Assembly: GCA_012656075.1 (NCBI GenBank)
Contig: JAAKBF010000378.1
Location: 372,001-436,000, forward strand
Length of the DNA stretch: 64,000 bases
Origin: Phytophthora hibernalis
Lineage: Eukaryota; Oomycota; Peronosporomycetes; Peronosporales; Peronosporaceae
Direction of reading: 5' to 3'
The notes beneath the pieces are model-generated. The model ran no database searches. It was not told the origin of the DNA and saw only the letters and a program-made list of their open reading frames with translations. This document shows positions 30,310 through 42,998 of this stretch, piece by piece (within the stretch, counting starts at the first letter, position 1; every line of letters begins with the position of its first letter). The translations under genes were made by a program, and so were the position numbers.

Positions 30310-33300
30310 ATAAATTTCACTGGGGTTAAACGTTGCTCATCACGCAGACGCACTCATTCCCATTCTACTACGGCTGTTCAACTGTTGGTATCCGGCGGGG
30401 ATCTTTCCTGAATCATTTCTGGAGGCGGACATATTCTGCTTACGGAAGAGCGGACCGTCCAAAATCCGCTGAACATCAGACCATTAGCGTTGCTAGATAC
30501 GGATTATAAGATCCTCACACGTATCCTCGCTACACAGACAAGCTGGAAACTCCCTCGCATCGTCCACCCAAATCAAAACGGCTTCGTTCCATTTCGAACG
30601 ATACACTCCACCGTCGACCATTTCACGGCGGAGCAGGAGGCGGCAAACGCTGACTCGGTGATGGCGGTATAGCTGGCACTCCTATTGGACTTCTGCAAGG
30701 CCTACGATTCAGTTGCCAGAGAATTTTTTCGAGGTGCTGGAGTGGTTGGGGTGTATGTGGCAGCGATGCGAGGACTAAATACGGGGACGAAGGTCAGGTT
30801 CCTGGCGAATGGCTTCCGATCGAGATGGGTGGATGTAATCTGTGGCATTAGGCAAGGCTGCCGTCTGCCCCCTGCTATTTTACTGGTCTTGGAAGCGCTT
30901 TACTGCCGGATCGATAACGACCCACACTTACAAGGCGTGGTCCTGCCCAGCCCCGCTGGCCAGGTGCAACTGAAGGTTGGGGGCTACGCCGATGACACGG
31001 CGAGTTACGTGCGATCGGTGGCCGAAGTGGTCATTGTCATGGGGATCGCCAGGCTCTTCGCACTTGCATTAGGGCTAAAGTTAAATGAGGCGAAGACATT
31101 AGTCATAGCGCTCAATCCTGCGGCTGTGACGACGACGGACCTACCGAGCCCGCTCAAGGTGCAGAGTGCCTCTCAACTGTCACGGTACTTAAGAATACTA
31201 GTGGGCAGCGTCCCACATATGGAGTATACTTGGCAACTCGCCGGGACCTAGTTGGTGACCAGGCTCGCGTTGGCGGCAAGGAAAACAATGAGCGCAGGCC
31301 AGCGAAGCCTCGCCGTGATGGCAGTGATAATTCCTAAGCTGCTCTTCATTGGGCGGCACCAATGGTCTACCCGCCAGATCATCCTGGCTTTCCAGTGAAT
31401 GCTTAAAAACTGTGTTTGGCACGCAAGGCACAGTCAACGGGAGGGCGTGGCTGAACTGTTATGTGGTGGCCCAGCCGCGGAAACATGGGGGTCTAGCAAT
31501 ACCTGATCTAAAAACTGATCTCCTCGCGCTAGCGGCGGTGACTATGAATAAATAAGCCATATGGGCACCCAGATTATCGGCGATGTCGTCGCTGGTGCTG
31601 GCCAGCCAGGGGTCCGACCAGACTGTACGTATCCCCGAGACTCACACCTCCTCCAGCACGTTGCAAACGACTCAGGGAGACACTGTGGACAATGGAGTTA
31701 TGCAATAATTACGGGGAGTGGACACGCACTCGGACAAAACGGCTACGGTGATCGCCCTACACTGTGTCCTGCACTTCCGCGGACCAATTCTGCTCCAATG
31801 GGATGGCCGCCGCCTAGAGGTGGACACAACCTCTCTGCAAGGCCCTTTATGGCGGAAGTGCATTGCAACTGAGGCAGCGAACCATGGGACATTTTGTGTG
31901 GAATTGCTCCCTTACTTGGTACTTTCCGAAGATCGGCTGTACACAGAGACTGGGGGATCGTCACTCTCACAAGGCGATTCAGGAAACTATACCACAAGGG
32001 ACAACAGCTCAAAGATGTTATCCATTGGACTTGGAATACACAAGGAGGACTCATGGTCACGGCTCTCCTCACCACCCTTACCAAGACGGCAAAACGGCAA
32101 AACGGGTACTTGGTAAAACTCCTACTATTGAATTATCCGCAGCTTATCCTACCAGGTGGGCACAGCGGCCGTGTGCGCTACCACACTAAAGACGAAGGGC
32201 ATGTGCAGATCCACCGGTACCTCACCATGGACCGACACTTGAGCCAACCGGGCGAGGACGTTGGGCTGCAGGACGGGAGCAACCAGGCTACATCGCACCG
32301 GTAACTTACGTTCGCCATGCAGGCGGAGGTCAGTGATCCAACGCACATCGCTGTGATGCACCCGCACCCCAGACTGGTTCGAATGGTATGCTTGTGGGCT
32401 GGGAACCGACGCTGGCAGATGACACGACGGGCTTGCAAACAGATATTGGGCAAACAGGTTGTGGACAAAGGGCTCAGCATTGGCGCAACGGGACAGGAGA
32501 TGTGGAATCGGCTAAATGACGCTGCGGCTGCAGGACTAGACAAGCTAGCATGGCACAGGGTCGGACGGATAGTTGGGCTCAACCCGTGGGGAGGCAACTA
32601 CTCCTCCGGTGAAACACCATGCGATCTCGATGTACAACCCCGTTTTTATCTGCCGGTCTGGAATGTCCACACAAAGGGTGTATATGAAGCGGCTGGACGG
32701 ACCTTCATCACGTTTTCTGAGAGTGTCCTGCTGCCAGGCAGCTGAGAGAAATTTTGCTACGGAGGTAGCAATCAGCGGGCCTACGGCTTCACTCTTACGA
32801 AGAGGCCATCTTCGCTTTGACGCTACGGGAAATGCCAAAGGGCATCACGAGGGTGACCGGCCGAAACATCGCAACTTTCTCGGATGACCAAGCGTAAGAA
32901 CTGGGGGACTGTGGAAAGGATCACCCAGAACGGCTGGAGCTTGGGCGCTGCGTTATACCTACTCGCGGTCTGGAGGTGGCGCGTGGCGCACTTCGACCCC
33001 CAAAATGATGTTACGCCGGCATATCACGTCGCCGGCCTGAAAACAAGACTCCTGCACTGGCACGCGGACGTAAGCAGGGATGTAAAGACGGCGGTGGACC
33101 CAACGCTCACTGCACCGCTAGGAGCCGCCATCTGTGCAGTATTGGTGGATGCCTGGGACGGACCTGGTCCGCCGGTACAAGGCCACGACCATTGCTATGT
33201 CGTCCTCTTCGCAGGGAATTCCGTTGGGGCTACCAAGACTGGCAGTAGCGCAACGTTAGGGGTGAAAGTACACAAGACGACAGGGGCGTACACGTGGACG

Positions 33301-33900
33301 TACACTTGTAGTGACCACTACAGAGGGGAGAACCTGGCACCACTCAACTCGAACCAACTAGGCCTTCTCAAAGGACTGCGCAGATGCCACACGCATCACT
33401 GGGGTCCCGTACACGTAACGGGGGATAACGCGACTGCCATACAACAGCTAACCCTGCGGACGCCTCCACGGGCGAAACTCCTTAAGGGAACATACTAGAA
33501 GACGCGGAGAGCGGCGGACGCTGTGGCGGTAACTAGTTGGATACCCCAGGAGCGAGAATGCAACCGAACAGCACGGGAATAGAAAATGGCGCAGACTACA
33601 GAACAGCGAATGGAATGCGGCAGAAAGTCCGACGGCAGGTGGTACCTGGGTGGGCATCATGGAATATCTACAAGAGGATGTGAGACACTGGGTGCAAGCC
33701 CACGAGAATTCGACTGCGCCAGCGGCCGTTGCGGACACAGTGTAACACGCAGGGTGGGTCGGCACCCGGTACTTTGCCAAACAGGCCGACCAACCACTCG
33801 CCGATAGCATTTCTGGCATCGGACGGGCATCGTCATTAGGTGGCGTTAGCTTAGGGTAAATAACATTAATGTAGTTCACTTCAAATTCAATTGAACGTTG
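30310..33900 (+). mobile_element. LINE-type non-LTR retrotransposon, 5'-truncated
   Basis: One coding direction holds a LINE reverse transcriptase and an RNase H-like end. No endonuclease domain is present, so the 5' part is missing. The 3' limit is uncertain and lies between the last codons (33498) and the right inverted arm (33961); no poly(A) tail was seen. Confidence 0.7.
30345..33498 (+). pseudogene. LINE reverse transcriptase and RNase H-like protein
   Basis: The RT starts with GIFPESFLEADIFCLRKSG (30400) and RPLALLDTDYKILTRIL (30480), then FCKAYDSVAREF (30690), GIRQGCRLPPAI (30850) and the catalytic GGYADDTASY (30985). The thumb and linker regions follow in broken frames (QPRKHGGLAIPDLK at 31470, ATEAANHGTFCVE at 31870, VCLWAGNRRWQMTRRAC at 32385). 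The C-terminal frame 32884-33498 has an RNase H-like pattern (AVLVDAWDG, GAYTWTYTCSDH, NSNQLGLLKGLRRC, HVTGDNATAIQQL). There are at least six frame changes and stops, so the copy is dead. Confidence 0.75.
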
Positions 33901-33960
33901 CTCACAGAGCCCTGCTTGCGGATCTCCACTCGGCTAGTATATCCATGGTCTCATAGGAAA

Positions 33961-34624
33961 TTACAAAGCCGTGACTTCGCACAGAACAGCTCTGGATTTT
34001 ATGTTTGAGTTCAGCAAACCAAGTTTCAAAATGAGTGTTTTTAGAAAAGTGGTTGGGCAAAATTGACTTCATATTCATGTTCGCCATTTTTGGATTGTAC
34101 TTTGAAGTATGATTAGGAGATAGTGATAGGAACGATACTCAAATGAAGGCGAAAAATAAGCTGTACTTCGAAGTACATGTATTAGCAACATGTTGGTTGA
34201 AGGAGTGTTGAAGGAATCCTAAATTCATCGATCTAACATCACTTCGCTTCTAATTAGACGGTTGCTACTTCTAACTATGCCAATCATGCTTGCGTATTTA
34301 CTCAAATGAAACCCCTCCGAATGCGTGTAGCTTTCTCACCATGTATCCATTGGCCACCGGGTGTAATAATTTCCCTAAATTTGGTTGGCCAAGATAGCTG
34401 CAGGAAATGTTTCGTTCACACTGCACGAATAGTTTTCCGTGACTGATGCGATTTAGATTTTGTACGTAGTCTAGCATGAAAGTGAGAAGATAAGTCGGCA
34501 ATGCAATCGTATTCTTACTACACCTACATGTACACTGTATGAATGCCCCACAATAGCCAAAACAAATCTATTTACTGGGCACGCTCTTCGATATATTTCA
34601 AACGTACGGAATTATCTACATGTA
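33961..34624 (-). repeat. Right arm of the 650-bp inverted repeat
   Basis: Reverse complement of the left arm 29172-29822. Beyond 34624 the right arm continues outward into the dispersed module 34590-34950, which the left arm lacks. Confidence 0.85.
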
Positions 34625-34950
34625 CACACCACTGTAGTAAATGGTGCTCGGTATTATAGTAGTGTGTTGCTCGAAGAAAAAAACATTGCTCGAACGGTCT
34701 GGATAAATCATCTGCTGCAGGTAAAATATGATTATGAGTGATATCATACCATAGAGGTGTTTTGTCCAAATCTTCTGCGGATGATCAACCGTCACAAATA
34801 AAATAATAATCGATCCGGTTATCGAGTATAACAGGGTTTTAAAGCTTATTTGCTGAAGTATCCAAATCGTATTAAGAAAGGTATCAGAAATACATCGTTG
34901 CAATCCCTGGTAGACTCTGGATATAAAATCCAGAATTGAAAAGACCATGC
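34590..34950 (-). repeat. Dispersed repeat module, minus-strand copy
   Basis: Matches 25595-25990 in inverted orientation, including the coding-like frame (ILPAADDLSRPFEQ, FFLRATHYYN, DNSVRLKYIEERAQ). Confidence 0.7.
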
Positions 34951-36455
34951 CATAATCGGGAGCCCTGTCGCTCACACTCGCCGTCGATGACAAGCGTCAG
35001 AATGAGTAGGAAGACTACGTTGCGCAGGTGATACGGCGACAGCAACAGCAACAGGAACAGCAACGACGACGCCGATGCTGTCCGCGACACGGACGTCGCT
35101 GCCCCGGAGCTTCTGCACAGCGAAGACAAGTTGGCGGGGAAAAGCTGCACATCATCCAGTACGTGGGCGCGGCAGTCCTCCTGAAATAAATAAATAAATG
35201 GAAGCTGCTAGTGGTACAAAACAGGAATGATGGTCAAAAGTATTTTACTCAGACCAGTTTTGAAAATTACCAAACCTCTTTTTCAAAACAATCGGGCGCG
35301 CGGCTACCACCCAACTCATTATCGATTCTCCCGCATTGCCGCACAGTCGCCCCCTCCCTCCCTCCGAGCTGCACGCGTGAGGCTGACGCTACACTCCTCA
35401 CACCGCCGCTGCCTCTGCTGCTCGTACGTCTACCGCCTAGTTCTCGTATTACCTAGGTGATGAATGCTTGCTAATGTCTACGAAGAGGCCTCAGAGAGAC
35501 CGTTTGCAACCGAACGAAACGGAGGTCTGCAATGGTCGGCACATGGGCCGGTGTAGTTGGCCTCACAAGGAGTTACTTTTTCCTAGTCACAGCGCCTGGC
35601 CGAAGCCAAGGACTTAGCGTAATGCGCAAGGGGTGGGGCAGGTCGCGAAGCGCCCCTCCCGAGCGAAGCGAGAGATGGGCGGACCCCCACAGCACCGTCG
35701 CTCAGTCCGCAGGCGAGAGCCAATGCGTGAGTGTCCACCCCCGTGCCCGCCCCCTCTCGTTATATGCATCAGTAAGGAAACGTAGTTCACTTGGTGTGGT
35801 ACGCATGATATCAGCGCCGGCAGCCGGCGACAACAGCGAGATCAGTCGGAAGCAGTCGACGGTCGCGTGATGGGTAACGCTCCCAACGATCAGCCCGATC
35901 TGGGGTGCGAAGATCCAGCCAAATCGCAGAGTATTGCGATCTTTGAGCAAGGCGGTGCAGTTGCTGCATCAGGACAAGTGACGAGTGGGAATGCCTGAGT
36001 AAGTTAGGTTTGGAATAGCGGCCACTTGTGGATTTGAGGCAGAACAGAACAGTTGACGTGTCGGCCTACACGCGCAGCTAAGCGGCAAATACATATCTTT
36101 CAAGTGACGAAGCGTTTCGAGAAGCACGTGTGTACAGAGGAGCCCCCAAGTGTGAGAGAGGCGGGTATCTGCAGCCCCGTATAGTTGTCGGTAACCAGCC
36201 ATCGCCGCACTTCAGTAGGTCAAGAGAGGGTAACCAGCCCCGGTAACCGGCCCCCGGCCGAACGGTGTGAGCGACTAGGATTCAATCTTGGCGAGGGACT
36301 CCCTAACCCACGGAAACCAAGGAACGTGCTGCGGCCTGTCATTCGTGTGAGTTAGCTTAGGTATATTTGTAGGACGGCCGTAGTAACAGCCACTGGACAC
36401 TGTCTCCTAGCTAGGGACAAGACCGGCGGTGATGTGGGACGTATAACACACCCGA
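34951..36455. other. Repeat-like DNA, possible 5' LTR or leader of a gypsy element
   Basis: No domain found. A glutamine-rich run (CAGCAACAG repeats, about 35035-35070) lies in an open plus frame. The stretch 35525-36240 is GC-rich with repeated short motifs (GCGAAGCG, AGCGAAGCGAGAG) and a TATATG at 35761, as in oomycete LTRs, and precedes the gypsy gag. No matching second LTR was found after 42600. Confidence 0.35.
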
Positions 36456-37199
36456 TTGCCATTGAGACGCGGAAGGCGCGAGAAGAAGGACAGAGCTTAC
36501 TTGGTTGCCAAACAGGGGCCTTCCAGCGAGGCTTGGCTCAGTGGCACGAACTCAGGTCATTTGAGACGGAAGAAGAGCCAGAGAGGGCGTAGCGGAGCTA
36601 GAGAGGGCGAGAACGGAAAGTGGAAGAGCGGAAGCAAAGCGGAAGTATATTGAGCAGAAGATGAGAGCACCGCAGCAGCAACTGAGCGAAGACTGAACTA
36701 TACGACCACAGCAGGAGAAATTGGAGTAGTAGCAGCAAACATGACGGCCAGATCAGCAAGAGCAGCGTAACGACCAAACACGCCTACAACAGGCGCTACA
36801 GCACGATGTACGTCCAACGCGCCAGCACCGAAGCGGCAGCGGCAGCAACGAACACGGCTGAGTCTGACCATCAACAACGGCACTGAGGAGGAAGTGGTAG
36901 TCATCAACGGCGTCACCATCACCGCCGCTGGAAATGACGATCACCACGACGACTCCACCGACGATGAGGATGAAGACAACCACCGCGGCAACCAAAAACG
37001 AAACACTGGTGGTCGTAGAAAAAACGGAAACGACCGTGGCAATGTGGAGAAGCGGACGGTCGGAGGACGGTACAACGCTGAATGCTGACGTAAAAAATGG
37101 AGTGCCGGAGAGCGACGAAGTCGGGCCGACCGATTGATGGATGCCGACCCAGAGCGACGGGAAACGGAATTTCTGCAGAAAAGACGGAGACGGATCAGA

Positions 37200-37400
37200 C
37201 AGCGGCCCCGCCCGTTTATATGCAACCGTGGGACAAGGCCTGCTACATGGGGCCGCGATCGGAGGCAATGTTTATGCCCCGATCTACAACCCCGATCGAC
37301 GGACCCCGATCTGGCAACTCTACGGACCCGATGTAACAACTCGGAAAACCCCGATCAAGCAACTCGACTGACCCCGATGTGGCAACTCGGTCACGTGATC
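37200..37400. repeat. Direct repeats in the gag region of element C
   Basis: CCCCGATC/G occurs at least seven times, and (G/C/A)CAACTCG four times, at irregular spacing. Confidence 0.6.
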
Positions 37401-37959
37401 AGGGTAAATTAGGACAACGATGATGGGTAAGCACAACAGGAAGTGATAGGAAGAAAGCCGGAGAGCCAACGGGTGGCGAGGAAGGCGTTGATAGGATAGG
37501 ACAACATAAGGCTCAGTCTTGAATTCTCTTTGTGATACGCAAGTGGATTTCCTTCGTTCCAAGAGCCAGCAGCCTCGATCAAGAAGAGCCCCAAGATAAA
37601 TCGGCACCGTCGTCCGCTGCTGGATCGGTGTACTCAACACCCAACATCCCGTGCCCACGCCGAAGACGAAGAACGCACTGGCCCGATAACGCCGTGCACA
37701 ACCGAGGAAACGCCGGCCCAAAAACGCCTCACGCTCAAGGTCAAAGAGGGAGAACGTCGTCACGCACGGGTGAGACGTCAGAGTAAGAGCGACGCAGAGC
37801 GAGGAGAATCCGCGCTGCGCCTGAGAAGCACGCTTCAAGGTTCCTAACCAACTGGGATCACACCCCACCCAGAGATACACTACTCAAACAACCGGGGATT
37901 TGCCAAACGCGTAGGGTTTGTGCGAGGACGACTATGCAGATTTCTGCCTAGGCGCTACT

Positions 37960-38290
37960 CCACAATGGTGCCGCGACCCGGGAGTAATACTCCGGAAGAT
38001 GGGGTAACGATCAAGAAGGAACCAGAAGCGGCCCAAGACAGAACCGGCCTAAATGTCGTCAATGCGGTTCACGCCGTCATACGGAGGAAGGCTGTTGGGC
38101 ATTGTTGACTTTCCAGAAATGTGTAGGACTCCATCCGTCCGACCGCTGCTTACGGACCTGCAAGCCTTGTGGGGAAGTCCATGATGCAGGGATATGCCCG
38201 CTGGAAGAGTTTATCAACCAGATCCGTCAGTGGTACAGTCCGCAGGAACACGCCGGAATGCTGCCGCTGCAGGCCGAAAGATGTTAAACT
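37960..38290 (+). pseudogene. Gag C-terminal region of element C, Cys-rich
   Basis: Reads KCRQCGSRRHTEEGCWAL, then CVGLHPSDRC, CKPCGEVHDAGICPLEEF and HAGMLPLQAERC-stop. The first block is a C-x2-C-x4-H-x4-C zinc knuckle of a nucleocapsid (C-R-Q-C-G-S-R-R-H-T-E-E-G-C); more paired Cys follow. The upstream gag (36456-37960) is open only in pieces. Confidence 0.6.
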
Positions 38291-38559
38291 AGATCGCTCG
38301 CCGGTTGGAAAGCCAGTACGAGACGAGCGATCCGTTTCCGTCTATGCATATGTGGCCCAGAGGCCACCCGAGGGGGCCAAGGAAAACCTGACTACCTCGG
38401 TCGATAATACATGTGAACCCAACCGGGAGCCCACCTCGTATGAACGTGCTCCCGGGTGTTAAATATTCGACGCCCGGACGACTATGAGAGGGAAGCTCCG
38501 TTGGACGTGGTTGACTTGCAGCCAAGAGAACGGCGCGGATACTGGAAATATTACGCGCC

Positions 38560-41500
38560 AGACAAGTGGTACTGACAAGCCAAGATCAATGGGAAGCTAC
38601 ACAACCGCCGTGCGACTTTGTTGCTTGATACTGGTGCCGAGGCGTCCATCATAGACACCACCTTTGCTCGTGAGATAGGCTGCCAGATCGACACGGGCGT
38701 GACGCAGAACTGCGTCGGGATCCGGGACGAAATATATTTCACGGTGGGAAGAACGCGGATCAAAGTGACCTTAGGCGGAAACCTGGTGTACTTCTTGAAC
38801 ATCTGGGTCGGAGAGCTTGTCGGTCAAGACGCGATCTTGGGAATGAACTTCATGGTGCCAGCAGGGGTCCACATCGTCACTGCGGACGGCACAGCATGCC
38901 TACCCGACGAAGTGAGGATCCAGATGATCGGGAGAAGACCGTTGTATGGTGCGAAGATGCACCCGGTCACGCTGAAAAGTGGGGACTCCGTGAGGATCGA
39001 CCCTGGTAGATCGCACGATGTCCCACTCCGACCGGATAAGAACACACCGAAGTTCTGGGTCACCAGATGAGACTTGTGGGTAACCTCTGTCGTTAAGGGA
39101 AGATCGGGCGGCGTACGTACTTGCGGATAACCAATTACGCCGACAAGACGGTCTCGATTGACTCACTCGTGACTCTAGCCTGGTGGATGGCCGACGACGC
39201 TCTGCCGCGGGAATTCGGATTCGTCCAGGCAAACTCGCGACGGTACAAGGAGTGGCAGAACCTGCAATGTGGACGACCACTGGACCGACAAAGGCAGCGA
39301 CAGACCCACTGGGCCGTTGGTTGAACACCCGACTTACGAGACACCCAAGGGAATCCTGCATCGAGGAGAAGATACGCTGTCAAGACAGGTGAAAGAACAG
39401 AATCGGCCATGGTTGTGTTCATCACCCCGGAACAGGGAGACGACCCCAAGCAGCCACAAGAACCGGAACATGGGACGACCACGGTCAGAACCTCGAACGA
39501 AGAAGGGTGCAATGACGATCTGGAGATACCACCGGGAAAGGCGGGAGAGCCTGATCCTCAAAATTAGGTGGCCGATAATAAAACGGGCGACGTTGAGGTT
39601 TAGGACGCCGTAATCTTCCACGAAGGTTCGGAGCTCTTCGCCGAGGGATTGCAAGCAGAGATGGCTGTCCTCCCAGAAATCTCCCTGACCGAAGAAGTGA
39701 AGATCGAAGACCTCAAAGTCGGACGACCTACAGGAGTGACGCTGGAGATTGCAGCGAGGGAAGAAGAGCGGCTACGTCAAATCATCTGGAAGCGACGGAA
39801 ATGGCTGATCGGGAAAGGCAACGCTTTGCCCCCGCGGCCATCGGAGTTGTCTGCGATATCGACGTAGGCGACGCGAAGCACGTGGCGCAACGCGTACGCA
39901 AGCTACCACCCAAGTTCAGAGAGCTAGTCTCGACTCTACTCAAGGGGCTTCTCAGCGCGAAGATGATCCGACCCTCGAGATCCCCGTGGGCCTCGCCGAT
40001 CGTCGTGATCGTGAAGAAGAATGTACTCGACATTCGACTCTGCATTGACTATCGCTTGGTGAACGGGTTGACTCAGTTGATGGTATATCCCATGCCACTT
40101 ATCAACGACCTGCTCGAAGATTAGGACAAGTACCTATGGTATTGCTCACTCGATATGGCGAGCGGATTCTGAGTCATCCCCATGACCGATCGAGCCCGGC
40201 TGGTATCGGCCTTCATCACCCTGTTCGGGCTGTTCGAGTGGACGCGGATGCCGTTTGGATTGTGCAATGCACCGCAAATATACCAGCGACTGCTCGACAA
40301 CGCGCTCTACGGTTTTGGAGCGTCGCACCGGACCGCGAGATTCAAGACGTTTTCGACGGAGGAAGACCAGCGGCCCCGGGCACCCCGTCTGTGTTGGGCC
40401 GACGTTCGTACATTGACGACATCCTGATCGGCGGTTCGTCCTGAGGAGATCTGTGCACGAAAGTGGAACGTTTGCTAGACGCCTGTGAGAAATGGCACCT
40501 ATCCATCAGCGTGGAGAAGAGCGAGTGGGGTATGGCCAAGGTCGCGTATCTGGGTGACAGTCAGAATACGGACTGGAGGCGAAGCCGAAGAATTTGGAGT
40601 CGCTGACAGCTCTGACGTTCCCGCGCACGTTGAAAGGACTCCAATCTTTCTTGGGTAGCCTCAACTATTACCACAGGTTCATCGCAGATTTCGCGATCTA
40701 CGCTATTCTCTCTCTGAAGCGGACTTCGATGAGTACACCTCCAAGCCGGACGTGCGCTCCCAACCAAAGTGGACTCATGCCCTCAATGCGTTTGATACGC
40801 TCAAAACAAAGTTTGCACAGACCCCGATGCTGAAGCATTTCGACGAGGCGTGGGACCCGATCGTGATCGTGTATGCTAGTGAATGGGCGATCTCGGACGT
40901 CCTGGTACAGACCCACGAAAGTGTGTGTATGCCGGTGAAGTTCACTAGTCGCACGCTGAAGCCAAACGAGCTGAACTACGACATCGTCGAAAAGGAGATC
41001 TTGGCACTCCTGCGCGTCCTTACCCGGGAAAACGGTTCGCGTCTTAACCCGACACACGACGATGGCTTCGTTGTTCCGATACAAGGGACTACAGGGACGT
41101 TTGTCGCAATGGGCCGCGATCTTGTCACCATGGAAACTGGACATCTGCCGATCTGCGAAAGGAGAAGAGGAAATCCTAGGTACTCTGGCCGCGAGCATCA
41201 CGCCACGGGCATTCGTCGACGCGGTGTTGGAAAACATCGCCCCATGGAAACGCCCGTCGAGGGTTACCGACATCCCGACTCCGACCATAGCAGCCGGAGA
41301 AGAACCTCACGTCATGAGTTTTGATGGTCCGGCAAAGGTCAAACGAGAAGGCGTCGTGTTCAGTGCTCGTTCACGGGATTCGTTATGGGTAAAGCCATGT
41401 CGGATACTACCGCATTCAAAGTTGCTCAGGCGTTCGAAGCGTGTGTCTACTGAACGTTCGGAGCGCCAACGATGATCCGTCATGACCGAGACCCTCGGTT

Positions 41501-42600
41501 CATGAGAGTGGTTTTCCAAGCATTTGCTGAGATGATGCAATCTCGGTCGAGGGCACGTTGAGTTATCGCACGCAAGCAAACGGGCAGAAAGAACGATCAG
41601 TCATGACCGTCATGCAGTCAGTGCGAGTGTATGCGGAAGACACGCTGCAACAAGACTGGGACGAGATCGTCGAACGACTGGTCTTTGCTATCAACAACTC
41701 TCAAGACAGCACTCGGAAGGATACTCCGTTCAACCTCGTTCATGGGTGTGATGCTCAGTTCACGCTGCGAGAGCTGTCGTCGTCGCTAAAACGAGGGTTC
41801 CGAGGTCAAACTGATGCGCTAGCGTGGCGCCGAGAAGTAAACCGACAACAAGAAGTTGCATGGAAAATGGCGATGGAGTACCAGAGAGTCGAGAAGGCTC
41901 GGAGAGCCTGCGAGCACAACGAGTCGCTTAACCGACGTGAAGCAGCAGCAGTACCGAGGGTTCCAGCGACCGATAACGAGAACATAAGAGCCCCGAATCG
42001 CGACGGGTCAGAGGTACCAGTGGATGCCGAAGAGCAGGGGACAACGGCGAAAACCGACGGGAACGAAACCTCGGGCACCAGGCAGGAAGAGACTGGGGTA
42101 TCTCCTGAAGCCACTGAAGATGCGCCGAGGTCTCTATTCAAGCCTGGGAGCAAGGTGTGGCTCTGCATGGAGCGCGTGAAACCAGGATTGACCAAGACGC
42201 TAGCAAACCGATGGCACGGACCATTCCGGATCAAGAAAAAGTCGAGGAGTTCGCATATGAACTAGAGCTGCCGGATCGATGTGGTTATCGGTTCTACCCA
42301 GTGGTGCATGTCTGACGGCTCAAGGCGGTGAACAAATATGACGACCGACCGAGGAGTCACTGACAGCTGAGGTGACCGAGGATACGAGGATTGATTTTGA
42401 CGAGGAGCTCTTACCGGAAGATAGCTGGTAGCCTGATAGAGTGGCAGGCGAATATGAAGTAGAGGCAATTCTGGACGACCGAGCGCCGCTAACAACGAGC
42501 ACCAATCGCGCGGTCAGAGAGTTCAAGGTGAAGTGGATCGGCCACGACGAGCCTACCTGAGAACCAGCATCGAACTTGTCGTGCGGCGGCCTGCTCTACG
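38560..42600 (+). pseudogene. Pol of element C: protease, RT, RNase H, partial integrase, chromodomain
   Basis: Protease LLDTGAEASIID (38620) through AILGMNFM. The RT has WASPIVVIVKKN (39990), CIDYRLVNGLT, SLDMASGFWVIP (40150), MPFGLCNAPQIYQR (40250) and the catalytic YIDDILIGG (40415). The RNase H has IVIVYASEWAISDVLV (40860) and SRTLKPNELNYDIVEKE. The integrase lacks its zinc finger and first catalytic part; it resumes at FKVAQAFEACVY (41420), IRHDRDPRFM and SYRTQANGQKERSV (41560). A chromodomain closes it (YEVEAILDDRAP at 42450, FKVKWIGHDEPT, then a stop in place of Trp, EPASNL). In-frame stops lie near 40120, 40440, 42540 and elsewhere. Confidence 0.75.
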
Positions 42601-42998
42601 ACTATTTGCGGGCTCGACGCAGTGAACGACGACTCCAAATGGTTCAGGTGGCCAACGAGGACTAGCTCGAATCGCTACCGAGGATTGAACTGCCTACGGT
42701 GTTGTTACATCCCGTGGAAGCAGACGAAAAATGATATTGTTCCAGAATGGAAGTCACTGACCACTGAGCGACCAAGTCTCCTCGGAGGCTCGATTTGTGA
42801 CAGCGAAGTGACGAGATGAACTGCCTGCGGGGATTATGCAGCCCGTAGCGTCAGATGAAGATGACTACCGCATTAAACTGCATATGTGTATATGATGTGA
42901 ACGAACTCGAAATGGATTTGGATTAAGTGGAACGGTAACGAACCACGGTGCTCGAACAACGTGAGATTAGCAAGAGGATGAACGACGAAGCATAACGT
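42601..42998. other. Junction between elements C and B
   Basis: No supported ORF. GAACTGCC(T)(A/G)CGG occurs twice (42690, 42827). This may be the 3' non-coding part of element C, or flank. Confidence 0.35.

Larger units (their letters stand above)
36456..42600 (+). mobile_element. Decayed Ty3/gypsy chromovirus (element C)
   Basis: The domain order on the plus strand is nucleocapsid-like Cys region, aspartic protease, reverse transcriptase, RNase H, partial integrase and chromodomain. Many stops and an internal deletion in the integrase show age. The LTRs are not resolved. Confidence 0.75.

Noticed and set aside
33448..33879. 143-codon minus ORF after the LINE
   Set aside because: It overlaps the RNase H-like end antisense and shows no recognisable motif.
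36941..37339. Arg-rich minus-strand ORFs opposite the gag of element C
   Set aside because: No domain, and the composition follows the plus-strand repeats; not comparable with the antisense region of element E.
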